The notes under the pieces are model-generated. The model made no database searches, had not been told where the DNA came from, and saw only the letters and a list, made by a program, of their open reading frames with translations. DNA of 47,893 bases from JBBSEZ01 sp038239195. GTDB lineage: Bacteria; Planctomycetota; Planctomycetia; Gemmatales; Gemmataceae. The position numbers and the translations under genes are program-made. Below, in pieces: positions 1 to 8,226 of the stretch (position 1 is the stretch's first letter; every line of letters begins with the position of its first letter). The stretch covers positions 1-47,893 of the forward strand of contig JBBSEZ010000016.1 in NCBI GenBank assembly GCA_038239195.1, written 5' to 3'.

Positions 1-103
1 GACCGCTTCCTCCGCCTCCGCCTGGATCGCATGGGCCGACGGCCCTTGTGCGCCCCGCCACCAACCGCCGACCCCCCATCTAACCCCAAGACGGGCCCGG
101 ATA

Positions 104-1402
104 GTGCCCCGAATTCTGGGAGGGATTAGCGCTGAGTCTCGCAAGTTCCAGGGTGATCCATCGATCGTGTTCGACACGTTCGTCGTCGTCAGCCGCCTCG
201 ATCCACTGTTCGTCGGCTGGCCGGATGCGGAACTGACCGCCGACGACCGATCCGCATTGGCGAACCTGCTCGGCAACCTGACCTCATTCGGCCGAGCTGA
301 GGGGTGGGTTCATGCCGAGCTGTTCGACGGCAGTTTGGAATGGAACTGTGTTCCGACGGTTTCGGGCTCGAGCCCCGTCCCCGTGTTCTGTCCGAACCCG
401 GATACGGTGTTTGGGAGCGAACATTACCCGACCCACGACCCAAAGAAGCTGGCGAAGGGGAAGATCAACCCGGCCGATTTCCTGTTCGATTGCCCTCCCT
501 GGCACCTCTGTCTGGACACGGAGACACTCCACGAGAAGAAGTGGCCGACCGTTCCGGGCGCGAGGTGGGTGAACTACACTCGCCCCCACGAACCGAGCAT
601 CGCTCCAGCGAAGACGAGCAGGGCCCCTCGGCCGAACCACACCGTAGCCCGATTCCTGCTCGACGGTGCGGTATTGCCGCTCGTCGCCGAGACCCTCCCC
701 GTCGCCGAGGCAGTGCGCCATCAAATTCTTCGTGGACTGCGGGGCCACTATTCTTGCGTTTTGTCCGGGAAGGACAAGGAGGGGAACCGGCTACCCAGCC
801 ACGGTCATGCCTACTTCCTGCCGATCGATGAAGACGGAGATGGCCGGCTGGACCACGTTACCGTTCTGGCAACGAACGGCTTCGGCGAACTGGAGGTGTC
901 CGCCCTGAACGGAGTGCGGAAGGTCAAGCTCGGGGAGGGTGACGAATTACAACTGATGCTTGTCGGGTTGGGGGCCCCAGGCGATTTCACGTCCGACTTC
1001 TTGCGGCCTCATGCCTGCTGGGTGTCGGAAACGCCTTTCGTTGTGACGCGCCATCTGAAAAAGAGGGGCAGGAAGCGGGACGATCCCGAGCTGTTCCGGC
1101 CGGATCGGCGCGAGGTCTTTGTTCAGTGCGTTCTGGAGGAAGAGATTGACCGGCTCCGCCAACGAAGGCCGGAGGTGCCCGCTCCGGGCTCCGTGGCCCC
1201 GCTTCTGGACAACAGGATGGCGGTCCCGCGCCTCCGGCCTCTCCAGTTCAAACGGTTCCGCGGCAAGAGCTCGGACGATGGGGGCCGGCGAGCCGCTAGC
1301 GGGTTCCAGATCGTGTTCCCCGAGCCTGTTTCCGGCCCGCTATGTCTCGGCCATTCCAGCCACTTCGGTCTGGGCCTGTTCTTACCTCCGCGCAAACAGT
1401 AG
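104..1402 (+). CDS. csb2: Type I-G CRISPR Cas5-Cas6 fusion protein Csb2, N-terminally truncated
   Basis: Csb2 is the Cas5-Cas6 fusion of type I-G (I-U) CRISPR-Cas, which processes crRNA and joins the Cascade-like complex. Recognised from a chain of family motifs: FDTFVVV (about residue 23), LGNLTSFGRAEGW (55-67), PGARWVNYTRP, TVARFLLDGAVLPLVAETLPVAE, HGHAYFLPIDEDGDGRLDH, W-SETPFVV, PLQFKRFRGKSSDDGGRR and the terminal Gly-rich SHFGLGLF of the Cas6 RAMP fold. The family normally has about 100 further N-terminal residues carrying the Cas5 start. Here homology begins near residue 10-20 and the GTG start has no clear ribosome site. The frame stays open to the window edge, but the upstream residues do not look like Csb2. 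No cas3, cas7 (csb1), cas8, cas1/2 or CRISPR array is visible. Probably a non-functional relic; family assignment is firm. Confidence 0.8.
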   Translation: MPRILGGISAESRKFQGDPSIVFDTFVVVSRLDPLFVGWPDAELTADDRSALANLLGNLTSFGRAEGWVHAELFDGSLEWNCVPTVSGSSPVPVFCPNPDTVFGSEHYPTHDPKKLAKGKINPADFLFDCPPWHLCLDTETLHEKKWPTVPGARWVNYTRPHEPSIAPAKTSRAPRPNHTVARFLLDGAVLPLVAETLPVAEAVRHQILRGLRGHYSCVLSGKDKEGNRLPSHGHAYFLPIDEDGDGRLDHVTVLATNGFGELEVSALNGVRKVKLGEGDELQLMLVGLGAPGDFTSDFLRPHACWVSETPFVVTRHLKKRGRKRDDPELFRPDRREVFVQCVLEEEIDRLRQRRPEVPAPGSVAPLLDNRMAVPRLRPLQFKRFRGKSSDDGGRRAASGFQIVFPEPVSGPLCLGHSSHFGLGLFLPPRKQ

Positions 1403-1807
1403 TTGTTCGGTCCTGCGCAAGTGTGGGAGTCCGCGACCCCGTTTGTGGTCTCGCGCCACGTCAAGACGCGCGGGCAGAAGAAAGACCAGCAAACCTGCCG
1501 GGGCATCGATGGGAGACCCGAGTTTGCCGGGCGGGTACTGAACGAGGAACTGGCACGCTGGATTCAGCGGCAGGCGAATCACCTGGCGTTGCCCGAGGTG
1601 AATGTATTGAATGGGATCCGGACGGGCGACGCTCGAAGGACGCGAGTCCCGGCCTTCCGGCGTGCCCGGCGGAAGAAAGCCGGCGACGACGGCTTCCGTC
1701 GGGCGGCGGGGGGGGTCCGGCTGGAGTTCGAGGCAGATGTTCGCGGCCCAATCTGCCTCGGACATGCGTCGCATTTCGGCCTTGGGTTGTTTCTCCCCTG
1801 CGCGTGA
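1403..1807 (+). pseudogene. csb2: C-terminal fragment of a second Csb2 (Cas6-like part)
   Basis: This reading frame starts at the codon immediately after the TAG of the preceding csb2 and stays in the same frame. It encodes only the last third of the family: a VWESATPFVV block, a KTRG block, DDGFRRAAGG, and a second GPICLGHASHFGLGLF terminus. The sequence is clearly divergent from the upstream copy (W-SETPFVV versus W-SATPFVV, and a longer middle part), so it is not a simple local duplication of the first gene. No start codon with a ribosome site is visible. It is best read as the residue of a second csb2 joined by deletion or recombination exactly behind the first stop codon. Confidence 0.75.
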
Positions 1808-1989
1808 GGCTTGGGGCGGTGATGCGATCGAGGTCGGCGGACCGCCGAACCGGCGACGGCAGCCCAGGTCGCGCTGTCGGTAGTCGGCGGCAATTTGTTC
1901 CGACAGACGTTGCCAACCCTCCCGAGGGAAACCAGGCACCGACCCGGCGTTGGCGCGCCCCACCCTCGCCCGTCACGGCAGCGCAATCT

Positions 1990-2149
1990 GAGGGGGGCCG
2001 GAACCTCCTCGATGGTGTCGAGCGGGCGCAGCGCGTCGGCATACTCGACGTCGTCCGCCCTGGGGAAAGCTGACTTGCACGTGGCGGGCGAGGTAGCGCT
2101 CCTCGTCGGAGAGGTCGCCCTGTTCGGCCTCCGCGAGCGCCGGCGTCAT
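1990..2149 (-). pseudogene. Short frameshifted coding fragment, unknown family
   Basis: Reading the minus strand from the ATG at 2149 gives MTPALAEAEQGDLSDEERYL, continuing ARHVQVSFPQ, with strong G/C third-position bias. Removing one G from the GGG near 2063 would let the frame continue as ADDVEYADALRPLDTIEEVP with the same codon bias, so a one-base frameshift is likely. I do not recognise the family. It may belong to the decayed CRISPR region or to an unrelated small gene. Confidence 0.3.
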
Positions 2150-2733
2150 GGCGACGACGCGGGCCCGCCAGTTCCGCCTCCACCTGCATCGCGGCATCAG
2201 CTACCTCGCCACCCCCCACGCCATCCGCTCCATCGCCGACCTGCTCCGCCTCGCCGTTGCCCCCGGCAAGACCGAGGAAGAGTTGGCCGAGCCCCCCGGC
2301 GCGGCCCCGGGCCCCCCGCCGTCGGACGGGCCCAATCTCTGAGAACGAAGTCGGCGCCACGCCAGGCCCGCGATTCGGTCCGGCAACCGATTCTGCCATC
2401 CGGCCGGGCCAGTCAAGGCCCCCGTGCGTGCCCAGCCGTCGAGAAGGGCGGCGGTGTCCCCGACCGCGCCCACCTCTGGGAGCCAGCCGCGCTCGGCCAG
2501 AGAGGGCCGGGGCGACAGCGGGGTCGGGCCCCGCTTGGCGGGCCCGCTCCGGGGTGGGGCCAATTTCCGGGAGGGCAGTCGTGGGGCAGGCGGCTCGCTG
2601 GCCGGCCTGGGAGTGGGCTTCACGCACAGAGGAGGATTGGACAGGCAAGCCGCCTGCACGACGGGCAGAAAACCTCCCCTTGTTCCAACCCGCCGGCGAT
2701 GCTATAGCCCCCGCATCCCAGGCACGGCGCACG

Positions 2734-2769
2734 AAAAAAGGGCGGTGGCGCAGCCTTGCACCACCGCCC
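2734..2769 (-). terminator. Strong minus-strand intrinsic terminator-like hairpin
   Basis: On the minus strand a perfect 9-bp stem (GGGCGGTGG/CCACCGCCC, arms at 2761-2769 and 2740-2748, 12-base loop) is followed directly by TTTTTT (2739-2734). This is the clearest intrinsic terminator in the window. No minus-strand gene is visible upstream of it, because the next gene (from 2908) runs the other way. Confidence 0.55.
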
Positions 2770-2907
2770 AAGTCGAGGCGGGGGCCTCAACCGCACGTTT
2801 CTCGCGGGTACGTTGGGGATGCTGGGATTGCGGTTCGCCACCCTCTTCTCGACACGTGCGTTATCGGCCCCCTCCCTCTCCTCCCTTGAGAAAATTGGGA
2901 AGGGCCC

Positions 2908-3789
2908 ATGCTCGCATCACGCCTCGCGCTCCCCCTCGTTCTGTCTCTGATCGCCCACGGCGCGCTCGTTGGGTTGCTCCTCCTCCTGCCGGGGGCACTC
3001 CCCGAGCGAAACGCGCTCGACACCGAAGTCGTCGAAGCGGCGCTCCCCCTCCGGATCGGGGCCCTGCCACCGGAGGAATCGGCGCCGGCGCCCACCTCGT
3101 CGGACGAAGGCATTCCCGTGGACGTCGAGCCGCGCGTGCGACCGGCGCCGGAGCTGGAGGGGGCGACGCTCGCGTTCCCCGATCGCCACGGCACCGAAGC
3201 CCCCGGTGCGGCGCCGTCAACCTTGCTTGGCGGCCCCGCGCTCTCTCCGGGGGCGGGGGGCGCTGGTGGGCCCGGCCTGTTCCCCGTGGGGGCGCAGGTG
3301 CGGAGCGTCGTCTACGTCCTCGATCGCTCGCTCAGCATGGGGCCGTCCGGTGCCCTCGAGGCCGCCCGGCGGGAACTGCGGGCCAGCCTGCGCCGGCTGG
3401 CCCCGACGACCAACTTTCAGGTGGTGCCCTACAACCGCGGGGCCGAGTTGTTGATCGCCGCCCCGAGCGGGCTCGTCCCGGCCGGCGCGGGCAACGTCGA
3501 ACTGGCGGGCCGACTGCTGGAGGACGTGCAGCCGAGCGGCAGCACCGATCACGGCCGGGCGCTGCGCTGCGGGTTGGCATTGCGCCCCGAGGTGCTCTAC
3601 TTCGTCACCGATGCCGACGACCTCACCCCTGCCGAGGTGCGCGATGCCACGCGCTTCAACCGGGGGCGAACGATCGTCCACGTCCTCGAACTGAGCCGGG
3701 CGCAGAGAGGACGCGACGACGACAATCTTCTACGGCGGCTCGCGGAGGAGAATCGAGGGGCCTACCGGCGCGTGGCGCCGGGCGGGTGA
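2908..3789 (+). CDS. VWA-domain protein with N-terminal membrane anchor
   Basis: A 293-residue protein with an N-terminal hydrophobic segment (residues 8-28), a proline- and glycine-rich linker (about 50-128) and a von Willebrand factor A domain. The MIDAS metal motif is DRSLS (D139, S141, S143), followed by GSTD around 211-214 and TDADD around 234-238. Such proteins bind a divalent metal and usually mediate protein-protein contacts outside the cytoplasm. The start is the ATG at 2908, preceded by GGGAAGGG. The paralogous secreted proteins downstream are separated by a likely promoter, so this gene appears monocistronic. Its ligand cannot be told from sequence. Confidence 0.8.
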   Translation: MLASRLALPLVLSLIAHGALVGLLLLLPGALPERNALDTEVVEAALPLRIGALPPEESAPAPTSSDEGIPVDVEPRVRPAPELEGATLAFPDRHGTEAPGAAPSTLLGGPALSPGAGGAGGPGLFPVGAQVRSVVYVLDRSLSMGPSGALEAARRELRASLRRLAPTTNFQVVPYNRGAELLIAAPSGLVPAGAGNVELAGRLLEDVQPSGSTDHGRALRCGLALRPEVLYFVTDADDLTPAEVRDATRFNRGRTIVHVLELSRAQRGRDDDNLLRRLAEENRGAYRRVAPGG

Positions 3790-3812
3790 CAACCGTTGCG
3801 AGGTTTTTTCGT

Positions 3813-3841
3813 TTGTTCTTCTTGCCAGGCCAGGGTACACT
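3813..3841 (+). promoter_or_regulatory. Candidate sigma-70-type promoter for the 3884 gene
   Basis: TTGTTC (3813-3818) and TACACT (3836-3841) are separated by 17 bases and lie 42 bases before the next start codon, in a locally AT-richer stretch. Confidence 0.4.
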
Positions 3842-3883
3842 ACCAAGCGGGGAAGTGCTAGCCAGAGGCAGGGAGACCCAGCG

Positions 3884-4603
3884 ATGCGTCGTTACTTTGG
3901 GGTTGTTGCGTTCCTCGGCGTGGTCGTGCTCTTCTCGAGCGCGCCGCTGGTCGAGGCGCAAAAAAAGGTCGGCAAGGAGAAGGAAGGCTCCACCTCGGAG
4001 AAAATGGCCAAGGCGGGCCAACTCGTCGGCAAGGTGGCCGCCGTCTACGAAACCAAAAAGGGCATCCGGATCACCGTGACCTACCCCGTCCAGAAGTACA
4101 ATCAGGGGGCCATCACCGGGTATGCCCAGGCGCAGCAGCAGTACACCGCGGCCATGTACAAGCGCCCGCCGGACTACAATGCCATGCGTACGGCGCAACT
4201 TCAGATGCTCCAGCATCAGGCCAACATCATTCAGACGGAGTACAAGACGAAGGACCTCGAGCTGACGGCCATCGACGAGGTCGAGGTGCGCACCAAGATG
4301 CCGAAGCCGGACTTCGACGAGAAGGGCAACCCCAAGAAGCTGACGAGAAAAGAACTGGCCAAGCTCAAGGGCCCCGACCCCAAGAAAAAGGGCTACGAGG
4401 CCGAGTTCGGCGACATCCAGACCGAACAGTTCATCCACGTCCAGCTCGTCAAGAAGAAGGACGTGCCGAAGGTCCGGCCCAAAAAGGGCAAACTCGACAA
4501 GGAAGACCTCGATTTGCTCGCCGAGAACCTGCCCCAGATTTCCTCGGTCATGATCCTGCACGACCCGGCGTGGGCCCCCCCGCCGAAGAAGGGGAAGCGG
4601 TAA
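3884..4603 (+). CDS. Secreted lysine-rich hypothetical protein, paralog of the next gene
   Basis: 239 residues with a signal peptide-like N-terminus (hydrophobic residues about 5-24, VEAQ near the likely cleavage point), then a charged, lysine-rich body. I do not recognise a named domain. It is clearly paralogous to the downstream gene: both have an LVGK/LGT segment, a Gln-rich helix of about 40 residues, then an (E/K)VRTxMP...FD(E/D)KGN...(L/Y)T(R/A)KEL...LKG block followed by GY(E/Q)AE, and a basic Lys/Pro tail region. A ribosome site (AGGGAG) precedes the ATG. Export to the periplasm is inferred from the signal peptide; function unknown. Confidence 0.7.
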   Translation: MRRYFGVVAFLGVVVLFSSAPLVEAQKKVGKEKEGSTSEKMAKAGQLVGKVAAVYETKKGIRITVTYPVQKYNQGAITGYAQAQQQYTAAMYKRPPDYNAMRTAQLQMLQHQANIIQTEYKTKDLELTAIDEVEVRTKMPKPDFDEKGNPKKLTRKELAKLKGPDPKKKGYEAEFGDIQTEQFIHVQLVKKKDVPKVRPKKGKLDKEDLDLLAENLPQISSVMILHDPAWAPPPKKGKR

Positions 4604-4625
4604 GCTCGTCTCCCTGCCTGTCGAG

Positions 4626-4656
4626 GGCGCCTGGCCTCCGCAACGAGCCAGGCGCC
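4626..4656 (+). terminator. Hairpin between the two paralogs
   Basis: A perfect 10-bp stem (GGCGCCTGGC at 4626-4635, GCCAGGCGCC at 4647-4656, 11-base loop) lies 23 bases after the stop codon and is followed by the pyrimidine run TCTTCCTC. It could be a weak terminator or an attenuator between the paralogous genes. Confidence 0.45.
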
Positions 4657-4679
4657 TCTTCCTCGCCAAGGTGCGACCC

Positions 4680-5462
4680 ATGCGCTTCGCTCCCGCTCTG
4701 CGCGTTTCCCTCCCGGGCGCCTTGGTCTTCCTCGCCCTGGCGTTGCCGTTGGTTGCCGCCGACGAGAAGATCGAGAAGAGCGAGAAGAGCTCCGAAAAGA
4801 CAACCGACAAGCAGCCCCCCGCCGAGAAGACCGAGAGACTGGTCCAGCTCGGCACCATCCTCGGCACCCTGGACGCGGTGAACGAGACGGACGGCGAGAT
4901 CGCGGTGCGCTACGTCGTCCGCCTGCTGGAGCCAAACGTCGCCGCGCAGGCCGACTATCTCCGCCAGGCGCAGCAGCTGGCCCAGCGCCAGCAGGCGATT
5001 ATGCGCAACCGCAACCCCGCCCAGCGGCAGCAGCAGTTCGCGCAACTCTATCGCGACGCGATGGCGCTCCAGGCGAAGGAAGCGAACCTGTTCAAGATCA
5101 AGGAGGTGCAGCAGAAGATCGTGCTGCGCCTCGAGGACGACAGCAAAATTCGCACGGCGATGCCTCCCGAAGTGTTCGACGACAAGGGCAACATCAAGCG
5201 CTATACCGCGAAGGAACTGAAGGAATTGAAGGGGGCCTCGAAGTTGCCCGGCTACCAGGCGGAGCGCGATTCCCTCGAAAAGGGCCGCGCCGTCCTGGTC
5301 CAGGTCGGCGTCAAGATCAAGCTGCGCCCCAAGGGCAAAGGCAAGGGCAAGGGCAAGGACAAGGAAAAAGAGGCGGAATCGGCCCCGGACAAGAAGATGC
5401 CCCCCGACAGCAAGAAGCCACTGGCGCTCCTGATCCTGGTCGGCACCGAGGCGAAGAAATAA
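4680..5462 (+). CDS. Secreted lysine-rich hypothetical protein, paralog of the previous gene
   Basis: 260 residues from the ATG at 4680 (a GTG three codons earlier is also possible; AAGG lies just upstream). It has a signal peptide (VFLALALPLVAADEK) and a Glu/Lys-rich stretch, then a long Gln/Ala-rich helical segment (about residues 85-140) likely to form a coiled coil. The KIRTAMP...FDDKGN...YTAKELKELKG block is shared with the upstream paralog. Near the C-terminus is a low-complexity KGKGKGKGKDKEKE tract. No catalytic motif is visible. The pair probably arose by tandem duplication; function unknown, exported by inference. Confidence 0.7.
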   Translation: MRFAPALRVSLPGALVFLALALPLVAADEKIEKSEKSSEKTTDKQPPAEKTERLVQLGTILGTLDAVNETDGEIAVRYVVRLLEPNVAAQADYLRQAQQLAQRQQAIMRNRNPAQRQQQFAQLYRDAMALQAKEANLFKIKEVQQKIVLRLEDDSKIRTAMPPEVFDDKGNIKRYTAKELKELKGASKLPGYQAERDSLEKGRAVLVQVGVKIKLRPKGKGKGKGKDKEKEAESAPDKKMPPDSKKPLALLILVGTEAKK

Positions 5463-5480
5463 GGCTCGTTGAGCCAGCGT

Positions 5481-6275
5481 TCAATAGCGCGCCACGTCGC
5501 CCTGCGTCGCCAGCCCGAGTTGTCGCACCACGTCGCCGGCGCCGTCCATCATCATGCGCAATTCGCTGCCGACTGCGAGGAACTGCCAACCTTCCTCGAT
5601 GCGGCCGCGCGCCTCCTCGGCGGAGAAGCAGTGAATCCCCGCGGGAACGTGGTTCTTCTTGCAGGCGGCGAGGATGCGCTTCAGGGCCTGAGCCATCGCC
5701 TCCCCGCTGGGGGGCTTGCCGTCCTTGCTGCGCATGCTGGCGGCGAGGTCGTTGGGGCCGACGAAAATGGCGTCGATGCCGGGCACCGAGAAGATGGCGT
5801 CGGCGTCCTCGACGGCCTGGACGTGTTCGCACTGCAAGACGACGAGGAGCTCGTCGTTGGCGCGGGCGTAGTAGTCGGCGGGCGTGGCGCGGAAGTTGAG
5901 CGCGTGAACGCTGCCGCCGACGCTGCGATTGCCGGCGGGCGGATACTTCGCGGCCGCGACGGCGTCGAGGGCCTCCTGGCGGGTGTTGACCATGGGCACG
6001 ACGATGCCGTGCGCGCCGTTGTCGAGCACGCGCTTGATGTGATCGTGGCGGTTGGCGGGCACGCGCGCCAGGGCGACGCAGCCGGCGTCGGCGATGCTGG
6101 CGAACATGTGGGTGGCCGTCTCCCAATCGACGAGGCTGTGCTCGACGTCCACGGTGAGCCAGGCGAACCCGGAGCGCGCCAGGAACCGCGCCGCCGTGAT
6201 GCTGCCCAGCGACAGCCAGGTGCCGACCGACGGCTGGCCGGCTTTCAACGCTTGCTTGACCGGGTTGGCGCGCAT
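5481..6275 (-). CDS. HpcH/HpaI-family aldolase/lyase (class II, metal-dependent)
   Basis: 264 residues, the usual length of the HpcH/HpaI aldolase family (2-keto-3-deoxy-sugar acid or 4-hydroxy-2-oxoheptanedioate aldolases). These perform retro-aldol cleavage to pyruvate and an aldehyde with a divalent metal. Visible signatures are VDVEHS (His46, catalytic base region), ARVP (Arg71, which binds the pyruvate carboxylate), Q-CE (Glu150) and FVGPNDLA (Asp176), the two metal ligands, and the GG-VHALNF loop. The start at 6275 has GAGGAA seven bases upstream. It is last in a minus-strand group with the kinase and PilZ genes (59-base gap). Substrate cannot be assigned. Confidence 0.85.
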   Translation of the reverse strand: MRANPVKQALKAGQPSVGTWLSLGSITAARFLARSGFAWLTVDVEHSLVDWETATHMFASIADAGCVALARVPANRHDHIKRVLDNGAHGIVVPMVNTRQEALDAVAAAKYPPAGNRSVGGSVHALNFRATPADYYARANDELLVVLQCEHVQAVEDADAIFSVPGIDAIFVGPNDLAASMRSKDGKPPSGEAMAQALKRILAACKKNHVPAGIHCFSAEEARGRIEEGWQFLAVGSELRMMMDGAGDVVRQLGLATQGDVARY

Positions 6276-6334
6276 GACTTCCTCGGGGAGAGGCGCGGTG
6301 GTGAGGGCGTGAAGGAGATTATACGATTTCGGCC

Positions 6335-8158
6335 TCACGCGGTCGCACGCCGGCGCACCATAAAATACATCGCGCCCAGGATCACCACGGGCGGGCCGAG
6401 AAACGCCGCCCATAGCTTCGAATTGGCGCGCACCGACGCCAGCAACGGCCGCACCACCTGGGGCGTCGGCAACGTCTCCCCCCAGGGCCACAAGAGGGCC
6501 ATCATCAGCACCGCCCCCAGGGCGAGCACGAGCAGCGCCGGCGCCCAGGACGCGCTGGGCCCTCCCAGCCCCAGCACGAGCTCTACCTCGCGGCATTGCT
6601 CGAGCAAGGAGGCCCGAATCGCGGGGTCGGCCCGCACCAGCGAGGTCAGGGTCACCCAAGGGCGCACCAGCCCCTCCAACCGCGTCAGCGCCGCCCGCCG
6701 CTCGGGCGGGCCCCCGACCGCCTGGTCGGCGCAGCCCGCGAGGACTTCCGCGTAAAGCGAGCGGTATTCGGCCTCTTGCAGCGGCAGCCCTGCCCCGCGC
6801 TCCAGCGCCTCGAGGACGTCGCGCCAGCGACACCAGGAGCGGCGCAAGGCCGCCGCGTCTCGAGGGGCAGGCGGGTGCGGAAACACCGTCTCCACCAGGG
6901 GCGCGGCCTCGTTGGGGAAGTCGTTCTCGGGCGCGGAGGGCCCGAGGCCACCCTCCGATGCCCAGACCTGTTCCTCCCCGCGCCCGCGCCCGCCGAACGG
7001 GGCCGGCGTCGAAGGCCTGGTGCCCTCGGCGGCGCCGACTGCGGCGCCGAGCGGTTCGAGGACGAAAACCTGCGGGCGCGTCGTGTCCGGCGCGCCGAGA
7101 GGAGCGAGGGCGCGTGCCAGTTCGGCGGGCGTTTGGAAGCGGTCGCCCGGGTCTTTGGCCATCAGGCGCGCGACGATCCCGGCGACGACAGGGGGCACTT
7201 CGGGGGCCAACTCCAGCACCGAAGGCGCGTCGTCCGACAGGTGGGCCAGCAACTTGTCCATGGCCGTCTCGCCGGGAAACGGCGGGCGCCCGGTCAGCGC
7301 GAAGTAGAACGTGCAGCCGAGGCTGTAGAGGTCCGAGCGGACGTCGGCCGCATGAACGTCGCGGCACTGCTCCGGCGCCACGTAGTCGGGCGTGCCGAAG
7401 AAACCGTCTCCCCCCGCCAGCGTCGCGCCGCCGTCCTGCAAGCGCGCCAGGCCGAAATCGACGATCTTCACCGCGGGCGGGGCGGCCGCGCCGGGGCCCT
7501 TGTCGGAGGCGCTCAGCCACGGGTCGGTGGGCAGTTCCCCCGTGGGGCGCGTGGGGAGCAGCAGGTTGGCCGGCTTGACGTCCCGATGGACCATGCCCTT
7601 CTCGTGGGCGTGCTGCAAGCCGAGGGCGGCCTGGCGCATCACCTCGCAGGCCTGTGCCCAGGGCAAAGGGCCCTGCCGGCGCACCACCGCGTCGAGGCTG
7701 CTCCCCTCGACGTGCTCCATCACCAGGAAGTGCAGCCCCTCCGCCTCGTTGGCGTCGAAGGCCATCACGACGTTGGGGTGTTGCAGGCGCGTCAGCGTGC
7801 GCACCTCGCGCCGGAACCAGTCGAGGGCGGTCGGGCTGTCCAGCCGTTCCGGGGCGATGACCTTGAGCGCGACGACGCGGCCCATGACGGTGTGCAGCGC
7901 CTTGTAGACGCGGCCCATGCCGCCGCGGCCAAGTTCGTCCTGGATGTGATACGGCCCCAGGACAAGGTGGCGCGGCTCGCCCCGCTCCAGGCTGTGGGCC
8001 TGGAACGGCGTCAGGAGCCCGCCGTCGATCAGGGCGTCGGAGAGGGCGCCGGCGGTGGCGCCCGGAAGGGCCTCGGCCTGCCGGAACTGTTCTTCGTCGA
8101 GCAGTCGGCTCTGGCGCAGACGGTCGAGGTGGGTAGCGCGGTCCACGAGGGCCTCCAT
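6335..8158 (-). CDS. Membrane-anchored Ser/Thr protein kinase (PknB type)
   Basis: 607 residues from the ATG at 8158; the frame is open further upstream but would run into the PilZ gene. N-terminal residues 1-65 are the helical leader common in planctomycete kinases. The kinase domain (about 69-350) is complete: glycine loop GRGGMGRV (77-84), VALK with Lys99, catalytic HRDVKPANLL (191-200, Asp193), DFG at Asp234 and APE (261-263). A Pro/Gly-rich linker follows, then a helical region and two hydrophobic segments near the C-terminus (WAPALLVLALGAVLMMALLW and WAAFLGPPVVILGAMYFMV). It should phosphorylate proteins at the inner membrane; the target is unknown. It lies 68 bases after the PilZ gene. 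Confidence 0.9.
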   Translation of the reverse strand: MEALVDRATHLDRLRQSRLLDEEQFRQAEALPGATAGALSDALIDGGLLTPFQAHSLERGEPRHLVLGPYHIQDELGRGGMGRVYKALHTVMGRVVALKVIAPERLDSPTALDWFRREVRTLTRLQHPNVVMAFDANEAEGLHFLVMEHVEGSSLDAVVRRQGPLPWAQACEVMRQAALGLQHAHEKGMVHRDVKPANLLLPTRPTGELPTDPWLSASDKGPGAAAPPAVKIVDFGLARLQDGGATLAGGDGFFGTPDYVAPEQCRDVHAADVRSDLYSLGCTFYFALTGRPPFPGETAMDKLLAHLSDDAPSVLELAPEVPPVVAGIVARLMAKDPGDRFQTPAELARALAPLGAPDTTRPQVFVLEPLGAAVGAAEGTRPSTPAPFGGRGRGEEQVWASEGGLGPSAPENDFPNEAAPLVETVFPHPPAPRDAAALRRSWCRWRDVLEALERGAGLPLQEAEYRSLYAEVLAGCADQAVGGPPERRAALTRLEGLVRPWVTLTSLVRADPAIRASLLEQCREVELVLGLGGPSASWAPALLVLALGAVLMMALLWPWGETLPTPQVVRPLLASVRANSKLWAAFLGPPVVILGAMYFMVRRRATA

Positions 8159-8226
8159 TGTGCGGCTCAGCGAGATGCCCGTATCGACCAGCCTGCCCCT
8201 GTGGCGCTGCCTCCAGGGGGCTCGTC

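Larger units (their letters stand above)
1808..2907. other. Gene-poor debris region between csb2 remnants and the VWA gene
   Basis: No intact gene is supported in these 1.1 kb. Long open frames exist on both strands but have no recognisable motifs and are explained by the high GC content. Three coding-like scraps stand out. One is a minus-strand piece starting at 2149 (separate entry). One is a plus-strand piece at 2148-2342 with almost all codons ending in C or G. One is a minus-strand stretch at about 2620-2735 with a CLGC...CPSC zinc-ribbon-like spacing and no usable start. No CRISPR repeats were seen. The region ends with a row of hairpins at 2740-2835. Confidence 0.5.

Noticed and set aside
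48..1402. Start of csb2 upstream of 104
   Set aside because: The frame is open to base 2, but the translation (TASSASAWIAWADGPCAPRH...) does not resemble the Csb2 N-terminus, so an earlier start is unsupported.
1461..2771. 436-codon minus-strand open frame over the csb2 fragment and the debris region
   Set aside because: Overlaps a recognisable Csb2 terminus on the other strand and shows only low-complexity Arg/Gly/Pro sequence.
1808..2907. Possible CRISPR array next to csb2
   Set aside because: I looked for regularly spaced 28-37 bp repeats and saw none; the stems here are single hairpins, not repeated units.
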